A DNA stretch of 12,058 bases. It comes from JBOGGN01 sp050744165. GTDB lineage: Bacteria; Actinomycetota; Acidimicrobiia; Acidimicrobiales; Palsa-688. This document shows, piece by piece, positions 6,074 to 12,058 of this stretch. The notes under the pieces were generated by a model. The model made no database searches. It was not told where the DNA came from and saw only the letters and a list, made by a program, of their open reading frames with translations. The translations under genes were made by a program, and so were the position numbers. The DNA is taken from contig JBOGGN010000157.1 of the NCBI GenBank assembly GCA_050744165.1, forward strand, positions 1-12,058. Direction: 5' to 3'. The stretch's first letter is position 1. Each line of letters begins with the position of its first letter.

Positions 6074-6156
6074 TGCCCGAGGTGGGATTCGAACCCACAC
6101 GCCCTTTCAAGCAATGGATTTTGAGTCCACCGTGTCTGCCATTTCACCACTCGGGC
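6074..6156 (-). tRNA. tRNA-Leu (anticodon CAA)
   Basis: The minus strand reads a complete class II tRNA. Acceptor GCCCGAG pairs with CTCGGGC. The D-region is TGGTGAAATGGCAGACAC. The anticodon stem GTGGA/TCCAT (one G-T pair) encloses the loop CTCAAAA with anticodon CAA, reading UUG codons. A long variable arm follows, then GTGGG-TTCGAAT-CCCAC as the T arm. The discriminator base is A, as expected for leucine. CCA is not encoded: the discriminator is followed by CTC. It stands alone between the lipoprotein gene and the histidine kinase gene. Confidence 0.95.
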
Positions 6157-6168
6157 ACAGGAGGCGAA

Positions 6169-6174
6169 ATGGTA
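6169..6174 (-). promoter_or_regulatory. Candidate -10 box of tRNA-Leu
   Basis: TACCAT on the minus strand lies 12 bases before the first base of the tRNA, so transcription would start a few bases upstream of it, as expected for a tRNA gene. No -35 match is seen, and the inverted repeat at 6182 abuts it. Confidence 0.3.
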
Positions 6175-6181
6175 CCGCTCA

Positions 6182-6237
6182 CCGTCGCGGCAGCCGTGCC
6201 AAGTTGGGGTGGGGTACCGGGCCGACTGCCGCGACGG
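6182..6237. terminator. 12-bp perfect inverted repeat between kinase gene and tRNA-Leu
   Basis: CCGTCGCGGCAG (6182-6193) and CTGCCGCGACGG (6226-6237) are perfectly complementary across a 32-base loop. It lies downstream of the histidine kinase gene and just upstream of the tRNA promoter region. It is probably a terminator-like stem separating the two, or a protein-binding palindrome. No T-run follows. Confidence 0.5.
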
Positions 6238-6242
6238 ATGGT

Positions 6243-6278
6243 TGCCAGCGGTTCAGCCTGAGCCGCTCGACGCTGGCA
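6243..6278. terminator. Nested hairpins downstream of the kinase gene
   Basis: AGCGGTTCA and TGAGCCGCT (6247-6267) form a nine-pair stem with one G-T pair and a GCC loop. TGCCAGCG (6243-6250) can instead pair with CGCTGGCA (6271-6278). The two foldings compete for the same AGCG. Best read as the transcript end of the two-component operon. The remainder of 6279-6405 holds a 10-bp palindrome, AGAGATCTCT at 6375-6384, and no gene. Confidence 0.45.
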
Positions 6279-6405
6279 GATAGGTGGTCGGGGGTGCGGG
6301 CGCGTCCACGCTCACCGGTTGGTATGGCCCGTCAAATCCACCGCTCACGGCGATTAGCACACCGCGCCGAGATGAGAGATCTCTGAACTGTCGCTGAGAG
6401 CACGA

Positions 6406-7875
6406 TCAGAGCTCCATCAATATCGGGTCGTCGCGGCTGTTCTTCCCGTCCGTTTTGGCGAGGCCGTCCGAAATGCGCTTCGCACCATCTGGAGTCGGGC
6501 CCAGCGCAACGGCCTCCAACTCGATCCGTACCATCGCCCCGCCGCCGGCGGCAGTGGCCGCCGACACGGCGCCGCCGGTCGACTCCACCACCTGGCGCAC
6601 GATGGCCAGGCCGAGGCCGGAGCCGGGCAGCGGGCGGGCCGACGAGGACCGGTAGAAACGGTCGAAGACGTGCGGCAGATCCTCGTCCGCGATGCCCGGG
6701 CCGTGGTCGCGCACCTGCAGCTGCCAGCGGGGTCCCACCCGGTGCAGCGACACCTCGATCGCGGAGCCGGCCGGGCTCCACTTGGCGGCGTTGTCCAAGA
6801 CGTTGAGCACCGCCCGCTCGAGCAGGCTGGGTTGGGCCCGGACAAGGGCAGGGCGCAGGTCAAGCTCGAAGTCCAGCGACGGCGCCCGCCGGCGGGCCCG
6901 GTCAACGGAATCCTCGACCACCAGGTCGAAACGCACGTCTTCGGGTTCGGTGGGCTGCTCATCGTCGCGGGCCAGCTCGACAAGGTCGCCGACAAGGGTG
7001 GTCAGCTCGCTGAGCTGGGCCGTGATATCTGCCAGCAACGCCGCCCGGTCGGCTTCGGGCAGGCGGTGGACCCGCATCAGGACCTCGATGTTGGTCCGCA
7101 AGCTGGTGAGTGGGGTGCGCAACTCGTGGCCGGCGTCGACCACCAGCTGGGCCTGCTGGCGGCGCGAGTCGTCGAGGGCGGCCAGCATCTGGTTGAAGCT
7201 GGTGGCCAGCCGGGAGAGCTCGTCGTGGCCATTGACCTCGATGCGTTGGTCGAGCTGGCCGGTGGCGCCGACCCGTTCGACGGCTTCGGTCAAGTCCTCG
7301 ACGGGTGTCAGGCCGGCCCTTCCCACCAGGTACCCGAGCAAGAGCGATGCCGCCACGCCGGCCGCCGCCACCAGGGCCAGCACCCACGTGAGGTGGCCGA
7401 GGGTCCGGTCGGTGTCGGTCAAGGGCCGGGCCAGCTGGACAGCCACCCCGCTGCCGACCGAGACCGTGAGCACCCGGTAGTGGTCGCTCGATCCGGTCCT
7501 GCCGATCGAGGAGAAGGCTTGGCGCTCGCCGCCGGCGGCCACCGCCTTGTCCGTGGCGGTCACGGGGAGGTGCGGTCCCGTGCTGGCGATCAGGATCTTC
7601 CCGTTTGAGTTGATGACCTGAAACGCCTCGGGGGTATTCAACCCGCTGCGTTGCAGGGGGCCAGTTGCGCCCTGCAACCCCGGGATCTGGTTGCGGAAGC
7701 GCCCGGCCTCGACCGAAATGGCCTGGCGGCTCAGCTGGTTGTCGAGGTCGTGAAACAGGATCCCCCGAACGCTCAGATAGCAGGCGGCAGAGGCCAGCGC
7801 CACCGAGACGCCAACGGCCGCCGCGGCCACACCGACCAAGCGGGTCCGGAGGCTGACGTGGCGGCTGACGGGCAC
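6406..7875 (-). CDS. Membrane sensor histidine kinase (MprB/OmpR-partner type)
   Basis: Senses an external or envelope signal and phosphorylates the response regulator encoded just upstream. From a GTG at 7875 the protein is 489 residues. It has a short basic N-terminus (SRHVSLRTRL), a first membrane segment at about 13-34, an external sensor domain to about 160, a second membrane segment at 161-185 and a HAMP linker to about 238. The dimerisation domain has the phosphorylated His250 in DAGHELRTPL. The ATP-binding domain shows the N box (NVLDNAAKWSP), G1 (DHGPGI), the F box (FDRFYR) and G2 (GSGLGLAI). A 30-residue polar tail follows. The start is uncertain: no ribosome-binding site is visible. 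A GTG at 7959 overlapping the regulator's stop would add a proline-rich 28-residue segment, and the frame is open to 8022. Similar in layout to mycobacterial MprB; that assignment is inference. Confidence 0.9.
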   Translation of the reverse strand: MPVSRHVSLRTRLVGVAAAAVGVSVALASAACYLSVRGILFHDLDNQLSRQAISVEAGRFRNQIPGLQGATGPLQRSGLNTPEAFQVINSNGKILIASTGPHLPVTATDKAVAAGGERQAFSSIGRTGSSDHYRVLTVSVGSGVAVQLARPLTDTDRTLGHLTWVLALVAAAGVAASLLLGYLVGRAGLTPVEDLTEAVERVGATGQLDQRIEVNGHDELSRLATSFNQMLAALDDSRRQQAQLVVDAGHELRTPLTSLRTNIEVLMRVHRLPEADRAALLADITAQLSELTTLVGDLVELARDDEQPTEPEDVRFDLVVEDSVDRARRRAPSLDFELDLRPALVRAQPSLLERAVLNVLDNAAKWSPAGSAIEVSLHRVGPRWQLQVRDHGPGIADEDLPHVFDRFYRSSSARPLPGSGLGLAIVRQVVESTGGAVSAATAAGGGAMVRIELEAVALGPTPDGAKRISDGLAKTDGKNSRDDPILMEL

Positions 7876-7951
7876 CTCACGCGAGGCTACCGACCGCGGC
7901 GCCGGCCATGCAGGAGGCGCCGGCCGTGAGGGGGAAAGGCCGTCGGGTGGC

Positions 7952-8635
7952 TCAGCCACCGTCGTATGGTTCGCGCAGGACATAGCCCACGCCACGAACG
8001 GTATGCACCAAGCGGGCCTCACCCTCGGCCTCGGTCTTGCGCCGGAGGTAGCCGATGTAGACCTCCAGCGAGTTGGAGTTGGCGCCGAAGTCGTAGCCCC
8101 ACACCCGGTCGAAGATGACCTCCCGCGGCAGCACCTGGCGGGCGTTGCGAAGGAGGAGCTCCAGCAGCAGGAACTCGGTCCTCGTCAGCTCGATCCGTCG
8201 GTCCCCCCTGCGAACCTCCCGGGTTGCGGGATCCAGGGACAGGTCCGAAAAGCGCAGCACCTCGTCATCGGGCACCGCCGAGCGGCGCAGCAAGGCTCGC
8301 AGCCGGGCCAGCAACTCCTCGAGAGCGAAGGGCTTCACCAGGTAGTCGTCGGCCCCGGCGTCAAGGCCCGCGACCCGCTCGGAGACGGCCACCCGGGCGG
8401 TTAGCAAGAGGATCGGCGTGGAGTCACCGTTGGCCCGCAGCCGCCGGCACACTTCGAGGCCGTCGACCCGGGGCATGGCGACGTCGAGCACCACGGCGTC
8501 GGCCGGACGCTCGGCGATCACAGACAGCGCCCCCAACCCGTCGACGGCGGTCTCGGTCTCGTAACCCTCGAAGCGCAGGGCGCGGTCCAGGGCCTGGCGG
8601 ACCGCCGGTTCGTCGTCGACGACCAGAACTCGCAT
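7952..8635 (-). CDS. OmpR-family response regulator (MprA-like)
   Basis: A DNA-binding transcription factor activated by phosphorylation from the kinase encoded downstream. The 227-residue product has a receiver domain (1-118) with acidic pocket Asp7/Asp8, phospho-acceptor Asp51 in VVLDVAMP, Thr79 and Lys101 in LVKPF. A winged-helix effector domain follows (about 127-222) with the typical LTRTEFLLLELLLRN and HTVRGVGYVL segments. The ATG at 8635 begins the first beta strand directly (MRVLVVDDEP); the frame is open upstream to 8965 but that part overlaps the divergent gene and has no domain. Its stop is 76 bp before the preferred kinase start, or overlaps it if the GTG at 7959 is used, so the two are one operon. 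Direct CTCAG-like repeats upstream may serve autoregulation. Confidence 0.94.
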   Translation of the reverse strand: MRVLVVDDEPAVRQALDRALRFEGYETETAVDGLGALSVIAERPADAVVLDVAMPRVDGLEVCRRLRANGDSTPILLLTARVAVSERVAGLDAGADDYLVKPFALEELLARLRALLRRSAVPDDEVLRFSDLSLDPATREVRRGDRRIELTRTEFLLLELLLRNARQVLPREVIFDRVWGYDFGANSNSLEVYIGYLRRKTEAEGEARLVHTVRGVGYVLREPYDGG

Positions 8636-8640
8636 CGCCT

Positions 8641-8684
8641 CTGAGTGTCGCCAACGAAACTGAACGCAGCCTGAGACTTTGGCG
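8641..8684 (-). promoter_or_regulatory. Possible regulator-binding repeats upstream of the response-regulator gene
   Basis: On the minus strand CTCAG occurs at 8675-8671 and 8645-8641, and TTCAG at 8664-8660. The first two sites are 11 bp apart, one helical turn, the spacing at which OmpR-family dimers bind tandem half-sites. CGCCAA and TTGGCG (8649-8684) also form a 6-bp inverted repeat around 24 bases. The region is only 6-49 bp ahead of the gene. Binding is inferred. Confidence 0.35.
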
Positions 8685-8785
8685 TGCCCGGGCTGGCGTG
8701 GGGCCCCGCTTGGCGTTCGGGCATGACGACCCGGCGGCGCCGGGCGCCGGCTCGGGTGGGGGGCGCCGCCCGCCCAAGGCACCGG

Positions 8786-8791
8786 TAAACT
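8786..8791 (+). promoter_or_regulatory. Candidate -10 box of the coiled-coil gene
   Basis: TAAACT lies ten bases before the ATG at 8802. The predicted start of transcription leaves a leader of four bases or fewer, and no ribosome-binding site is present. It belongs to the same TANNNT group as the boxes at 129 and 10404-10410. Confidence 0.35.
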
Positions 8792-8801
8792 TGGCCCCAC
8801 C

Positions 8802-9095
8802 ATGTCGAGGTCCCTGATCGAGCGCCGGCTCACCGATGTATCGCAACGGTTGAAGCGCGCCCGGCAGGACCTGGCGGTGCTTGACGAGCAACTGGCGGTC
8901 ATGACCGAGGCTGCCGAGGACGCCCGGCTGCGGGCCCTGGTGTCGGAGACGCCTCTCGCCACCAAGGAGTATCAGCAGGCGCAGCGCCACGCCGACACCA
9001 TGGCCCGGAGCCGCCAGAGCCTGGTGGCTACCATCGCCGAGTTGCGCCAAAGCCAAGACGAGTTGCTCGACCGCCTTGTGATCGAATCCCACTGA
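8802..9095 (+). CDS. Small coiled-coil protein, function unknown
   Basis: A 97-residue, highly charged, helix-forming protein without signal peptide or membrane segment. Heptad-like spacing of Leu/Ile/Ala runs through residues 5-40 (IERRLTDVSQRLKRARQDLA) and 62-93 (DTMARSRQSLVATIAELRQS). The break between them, RALVSETPLATKEY, contains the only proline and probably forms a hairpin between two antiparallel helices. I cannot name a family. No ribosome-binding site precedes the ATG, but a TAAACT box ten bases upstream suggests a leaderless mRNA. It is divergent from the response-regulator gene and 42 bp upstream of pdtaR on the same strand, so it is probably co-transcribed with pdtaR and may act as a partner or structural protein; that is inference. 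Confidence 0.82.
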   Translation: MSRSLIERRLTDVSQRLKRARQDLAVLDEQLAVMTEAAEDARLRALVSETPLATKEYQQAQRHADTMARSRQSLVATIAELRQSQDELLDRLVIESH

Positions 9096-9137
9096 CCCTC
9101 TTCCCGCCCACCCCCAACCACCAGGAGTCAGCCCACC

Positions 9138-9749
9138 GTGCCGGTGCGCGTCGTAGTCGCTGATGACGAAGCCATCATCCGCCTGGACCTGAAGGAGATC
9201 CTTCAGGAGGAGGGCTACGAAGTGGTGGGCGAGACCGGGCGCGGTGACGAGGCCATCGCCTTGGTTCGGTCATTGTCGCCGGATCTGGTGGTGCTCGACA
9301 TCAAGATGCCGGGCACCGACGGACTCACCGCGGCTCGGGAGATCACCTCGGAACGCTTGGCCGCGGTCGTGATCCTCACCGCCTTCAGCCAGCGGGACCT
9401 GGTCGACCAGGCCCGCGAGGCCGGCGTGCTGGCCTACGTCGTCAAACCCTTTCAGAAGAGTGATCTGCTTCCCCAGATCGAGATGGCGCTCGGCCGCTTC
9501 CGCGACATCCAGAACCTCGAACACGACGTCCGGAGCCTCGAGGAGCAACTGGAGACCCGCCGGCTCGTGGAGCGGGCCAAGGGCATCTTGATGGACGGGC
9601 TGGGGATGCGAGAGCGCGAGGCGTTCAGCTGGATCCAGCGCACTGCGATGCGGGAGCGGGTGACCATGAAGGAGATCGCCCGCCGCATCATCGACGATGG
9701 GCTGCGCCCCCCGGCGCCTGAAGACGGGCCCGCTACGAGCGAGCGGTGA
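9138..9749 (+). CDS. pdtaR: ANTAR-domain response regulator (PdtaR)
   Basis: A phosphorylation-controlled RNA-binding antiterminator. The 203-residue protein has a receiver domain (1-120) with Asp9/Asp10, phospho-acceptor Asp54 in VVLDIKMP, Thr81 and Lys103 in VVKPF. A coiled linker leads into the ANTAR domain (about 126-188), with RRLVERAKGILM, the Ala-Lys pair at 147-148 and the three-helix pattern ending KEIARRIID. ANTAR proteins bind paired RNA hairpins and allow read-through. The start is a GTG at 9138 with AGGAG ten bases upstream. The cognate kinase (PdtaS in mycobacteria) is not in this window. Its 3' end overlaps the convergent metalloregulator gene by 17 bp. Proximity to polA matches the arrangement in Mycobacterium tuberculosis. 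Confidence 0.95.
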   Translation: MPVRVVVADDEAIIRLDLKEILQEEGYEVVGETGRGDEAIALVRSLSPDLVVLDIKMPGTDGLTAAREITSERLAAVVILTAFSQRDLVDQAREAGVLAYVVKPFQKSDLLPQIEMALGRFRDIQNLEHDVRSLEEQLETRRLVERAKGILMDGLGMREREAFSWIQRTAMRERVTMKEIARRIIDDGLRPPAPEDGPATSER

Positions 9750-10398
9750 CGAAGAGCTGATCAGTCAGCGAGGGCCCGAGGGCGAAGCTGGTGTCACCGC
9801 GCACCAGGGTCAGCGTGCCATCGGGCGCCCGGGCGGCGACGATGGCGTCAGAGCCGGGAATGAATCCCGAATGCGACAGGTAGGTGAGGGCATCGAGGTC
9901 GATCTCGACGCGCTCGGTCACCCGCTGCAGCCGCACCGTCTCGCCGCCCTGCACCGATGACAAGGCGACCAAGTCCTGCACCGGCGCGGCCCCGCTGCCG
10001 GGAATGGGATTGCCGTGCGGGCAGGCGGTGGGGTGGCCGAGCAGCTCCACCAGCCGCTCCTCGACCTCGTCGGAGATGACGTGCTCCCAGCGGCAGGCCT
10101 CGTTGTGGGCCTTGTGCCAGGGGAGGCCGATGATCTCGGTCAGCAGCAATTCGGCCAGGCGGTGCTTGCGAACCACGCTCTCGGCCCGGGTGCGTCCCTT
10201 GCCCGTCAGGTGGACCTCCCGGTCCTCGACGGTCACGTAGCCGTCAGCTTTGAGCCGCCGGATCGTCTCCGACACCGCCGGCGCCGAGTGCCCGACGCGC
10301 TCCGCGACCCGGGCCTGGATGACCGGGGTGCCCTCTTCCTCCAGCTCGTGGATGGCCTCCAGGTACTCTTCGAGCGGCGGGTGGTAGCCGGCAGGCAC
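9733..10398 (-). CDS. DtxR/IdeR-family metal-dependent repressor
   Basis: A metal-activated repressor of iron or manganese uptake genes. From a GTG at 10398 it has 221 residues. The winged helix (about 8-68) contains the recognition region HSAPAVSETIRRLKADG. The dimerisation and metal-binding domain (about 69-140) is followed by an SH3-like domain (about 145-221). The ancillary ligands His79, Glu83 and His98 and the primary ligands Cys102, Glu105 and His106 (ACRWEHVISD) fall at the same numbers as in DtxR/IdeR. At the position of the DtxR ligand Met10, however, there is Glu11, an acidic residue as in manganese-sensing MntR. Metal preference is therefore uncertain and I give no symbol. The GTG is chosen over a TTG at 10446 because TACGAT (10410-10405) lies six bases before it, consistent with a leaderless mRNA, and because the TTG would overlap polA. 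Confidence 0.92.
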   Translation of the reverse strand: MPAGYHPPLEEYLEAIHELEEEGTPVIQARVAERVGHSAPAVSETIRRLKADGYVTVEDREVHLTGKGRTRAESVVRKHRLAELLLTEIIGLPWHKAHNEACRWEHVISDEVEERLVELLGHPTACPHGNPIPGSGAAPVQDLVALSSVQGGETVRLQRVTERVEIDLDALTYLSHSGFIPGSDAIVAARAPDGTLTLVRGDTSFALGPSLTDQLFVTARS

Positions 10399-10403
10399 AC
10401 CGA

Positions 10404-10410
10404 TATCGTA
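10404..10410. promoter_or_regulatory. Overlapping divergent -10 boxes of the metalloregulator gene and polA
   Basis: The 19-bp gap 10399-10417 holds TATCGT (10404-10409, plus strand, eight bases before the polA ATG) and TACGAT (10410-10405, minus strand, six bases before the GTG of the metalloregulator). They share five bases of the same DNA. The palindrome CGATATCG (10401-10408) lies across them. Neither gene has a conventional ribosome-binding site. Both mRNAs are predicted to be leaderless or nearly so, and RNA polymerase could not sit at both at once. Confidence 0.5.
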
Positions 10411-10417
10411 ACGGGGG

Positions 10418-12058
10418 ATGTCGTTGTTCCTTCTGCTGGACGGCAACTCAGTCGCCTACCGGGCGTTCTTCGCCCTGCCCACCGACATGGCGACGGCCTC
10501 CGGGCAGGTGACCAACGCCGTTTACGGCTTCACCTCGATGCTCATCAACCTGCTGAAAGACCACCGGCCCGACCACATTGCGGTCGCCTTCGACCGCCCC
10601 GAGCCGACCTTCCGCCACGAGATGATCGCCGATTACAAGGCGGGCCGGGCCGAGGCCCCCGACATCCTGCGCCAGCAGATGGGCTTGGTCCGCCAGGTCG
10701 TCACCACCCTCCATATCCCGATCCTGGAGGTGGCCGGCTTCGAGGCCGACGACGTCATCGCCACCTTGGCCACGCGCTCGCGTGACGAGGGGCTCGACGT
10801 GATCGTGGTGACCGGCGACCGGGACACCTACCAGCTGGTCGAGGACCCCCACGTGAAGGTGCTCTACAACCGGCGGGGGGTGAGCGACTACATCCTCTAC
10901 GACGAGGCCGGCATCCACGACCGCACCGGCGTCACCCCCGCGCAGTACCCCCAGTACGCGGCGCTGCGGGGCGACCCGTCGGACAACCTGGCCGGGGTTC
11001 CCGGAGTGGGCGAGAAGACGGCGGCCAAGCTGATCAACACATATGGCGATCTCGACGGCATCTTCGCCCACCTCGACGCCCTGACCCCCAAGTTGCGTCA
11101 GAGCATGGCCGATGCCGAGCCCATGGTGCGCCGCAACGCCCAGGCCACCCCGCTCGTCCGCGACGTCCCGCTGGATGTCGAGCTCGACGACTTGGTGATT
11201 GGCTCGTGGGACTTCGAGGAGGTCCGCCAGCTGTTCAACTTCCTCGAGTTCCGGACGCTCTGGGACCGGCTTCTCGAGGTGTCGGAAGGGGCGGGAAAAG
11301 GCGCCGCCCCACCCGCCTCCGCCCCCACCAGCGAATTCGCCGTCGACGTGGTGGCGCTCCCCGGAGCTTCTGAGGTGGTGGAGCTGGCGGGTGCCTGGCG
11401 GGCCGCCGGGACCCGCCTCGTCGTCGACGCTGCCTGGCGAGGCCGCCCCGGCGCCTCCCCCCTGGAGGGTCTGGCGGTGGTGGAGGCGGGCCCGGAGGAG
11501 GCGGGCCCGGAGGAGGCGGGCCCAGAGGAGGCGGGCCCAGGGGTGGCGGGCCCGGAGGAGGCGAGCCCGATCCCGGTGCAGTGGATCGGCGCCGGCCTCT
11601 TGCAGGACGCCGCGGTGCGCGCCGCCCTCTCGGAGTTGCTCGGCGGGGATGGCGTGGCCGTGAGCGCGCACGACGCCAAGGCCCTCATGAGGGGCCTGTC
11701 GGTGATGGGCGTGGATTTTTTCCACCTGGAGCTGGACACCGCGATCGGTGCCTACCTCGTCGATCCCGCGGGCGACCAATATCTGCTGGAGGATCTGGCG
11801 GCGCGCTACGCGGGCGTCAGGCTGGCCGGCCCCGGCGGACCGCCCGAGGGCCAGCTGGACCTGGCCGGCGGCGGCGTCGAGCCGTCGGAGGAGGCGGGGC
11901 GCCGGGCGGCAGCGGTGGCCAAGGTGGTGGGCCCCCTGAGCGGGGCCTTGGAGGCGCGCGGCCTGTCCTCTCTCTACGACGACATCGAGCGGCCGCTGGT
12001 GCGGGTGCTGGCTCGCATGGAGGAGGTCGGCGTCGCCGTCGACGAGGACTACCTGCGG
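10418..12058 (+). CDS. polA: DNA polymerase I, N-terminal 547 residues (cut by window end)
   Basis: Removes RNA primers and fills gaps in replication and repair. The frame is open from the ATG at 10418 to the last base. Residues 1-290 are the 5' nuclease, with the metal-binding acidic residues in LLLDGNS (Asp8), VAFDRPEP (Asp59), FEADDV (Glu109, Asp111, Asp112), VTGDRD (Asp134, Asp136) and RGDPSDN (Asp186, Asp189), followed by the helix-hairpin-helix GVPGVGEKTAAKL. A Gly/Ala/Pro linker leads to a 3'-5' exonuclease-like domain (about 305-505). There the Asp-x-Glu motif is missing (VVDAAWRG), so it should not proofread, as in mycobacterial PolA. That domain carries an AGPEE repeat insertion at 356-384. 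The polymerase domain begins with IERPLVRVLARMEEVGVAVD and is truncated. No Shine-Dalgarno site; a TATCGT box is eight bases upstream. Confidence 0.96.
   Translation, partial: MSLFLLLDGNSVAYRAFFALPTDMATASGQVTNAVYGFTSMLINLLKDHRPDHIAVAFDRPEPTFRHEMIADYKAGRAEAPDILRQQMGLVRQVVTTLHIPILEVAGFEADDVIATLATRSRDEGLDVIVVTGDRDTYQLVEDPHVKVLYNRRGVSDYILYDEAGIHDRTGVTPAQYPQYAALRGDPSDNLAGVPGVGEKTAAKLINTYGDLDGIFAHLDALTPKLRQSMADAEPMVRRNAQATPLVRDVPLDVELDDLVIGSWDFEEVRQLFNFLEFRTLWDRLLEVSEGAGKGAAPPASAPTSEFAVDVVALPGASEVVELAGAWRAAGTRLVVDAAWRGRPGASPLEGLAVVEAGPEEAGPEEAGPEEAGPGVAGPEEASPIPVQWIGAGLLQDAAVRAALSELLGGDGVAVSAHDAKALMRGLSVMGVDFFHLELDTAIGAYLVDPAGDQYLLEDLAARYAGVRLAGPGGPPEGQLDLAGGGVEPSEEAGRRAAAVAKVVGPLSGALEARGLSSLYDDIERPLVRVLARMEEVGVAVDEDYLR
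11483..11569 (+). repeat. 15-bp tandem repeat inside polA encoding (E)AGPE units
   Basis: Five 15-bp units (11483-11557) plus a partial sixth encode EAGPE-EAGPE-EAGPE, then EAGPG, VAGPE and EASP. Divergence increases toward the 3' end. The unit is a multiple of three, so copy changes keep the reading frame. It lies in the inactive exonuclease-like domain between strands, where a flexible acidic loop is likely tolerated. Confidence 0.9.

Noticed and set aside
6007..6261. Plus-strand frame across the tRNA-Leu gene
   Set aside because: It runs through a complete tRNA on the other strand; the peptide is an artefact.
6406..8022. Histidine kinase starting at 8022
   Set aside because: This would overlap 71 bases of the response-regulator gene and add a non-domain segment; the basic membrane-proximal N-terminus fits a start at 7875.
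7952..8965. Response regulator starting at 8965
   Set aside because: The receiver domain starts exactly at the ATG at 8635; the extra 110 codons overlap the divergent coiled-coil gene and its promoter.
9733..10446. Metalloregulator starting at the TTG at 10446
   Set aside because: It would overlap the polA start by 29 bp, and no ribosome-binding site or -10 box supports it.
10448..11779. 443-codon frame on the minus strand opposite polA
   Set aside because: Antisense to an unbroken polA frame; it consists of Arg/His/Gly-rich residues and even reads through the polA 15-bp repeat.

Overview
The window is a chromosomal segment from a GC-rich actinobacterium. The basis is the strongly GC-biased third codon positions, a fabD-fabH-acpP-fabF cluster in the order known from Streptomyces, an ANTAR-domain PdtaR regulator close to polA (both also lie close together in Mycobacterium), an IdeR-like regulator, an MprAB-like two-component pair, and a PolA whose 3'-5' exonuclease domain lacks its metal ligands. 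An Acidimicrobiia-like lineage is my best guess, but that is inference only. I see no phage, transposase, CRISPR array or biosynthetic island; this is mostly housekeeping DNA with several unusual details.

Layout. 1-606: a thioredoxin-dependent peroxiredoxin (bcp) with an apparently leaderless start. 612-824: a small unrecognised Pro/Ala-rich protein on the minus strand. 1055-5117: the minus-strand type II fatty-acid synthesis operon, transcribed fabD, fabH, acpP, fabF. FabD carries an extra C-terminal biotinyl/lipoyl-like domain without the modifiable lysine, and FabH has a basic N-terminal extension. 5118-5507: the control region of the operon, holding a possible 32-residue membrane peptide (5236-5334), short direct repeats, a hairpin and four 20-bp tandem repeats. 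5508-5948: a small lipoprotein. 6074-6156: tRNA-Leu(CAA) with a degenerate copy of its 3' end 47 bp downstream. 6159-6405: two strong inverted repeats and no gene. 6406-8635: an OmpR-type response regulator and its histidine kinase on the minus strand.

8802-9749: a coiled-coil protein followed by pdtaR on the plus strand. 9733-10398: an IdeR/DtxR-family metalloregulator on the minus strand, overlapping pdtaR tail to tail by 17 bp. 10418-12058: polA on the plus strand, cut by the window edge, sharing a 19-bp divergent promoter region with the metalloregulator.

How the genes work together: FabD makes malonyl-ACP from malonyl-CoA, AcpP carries the acyl chain, FabH performs the first condensation and FabF the elongation condensations. 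The kinase/regulator pair is probably an envelope-stress system. PdtaR probably acts as an RNA-binding antiterminator. No single obviously undescribed system stands out. The best leads are the FabD carrier-like fusion, the hybrid metal site of the DtxR-family protein, the candidate 32-aa peptide ahead of fabD, and the repeated pattern of leaderless promoters with TANNNT -10 boxes.
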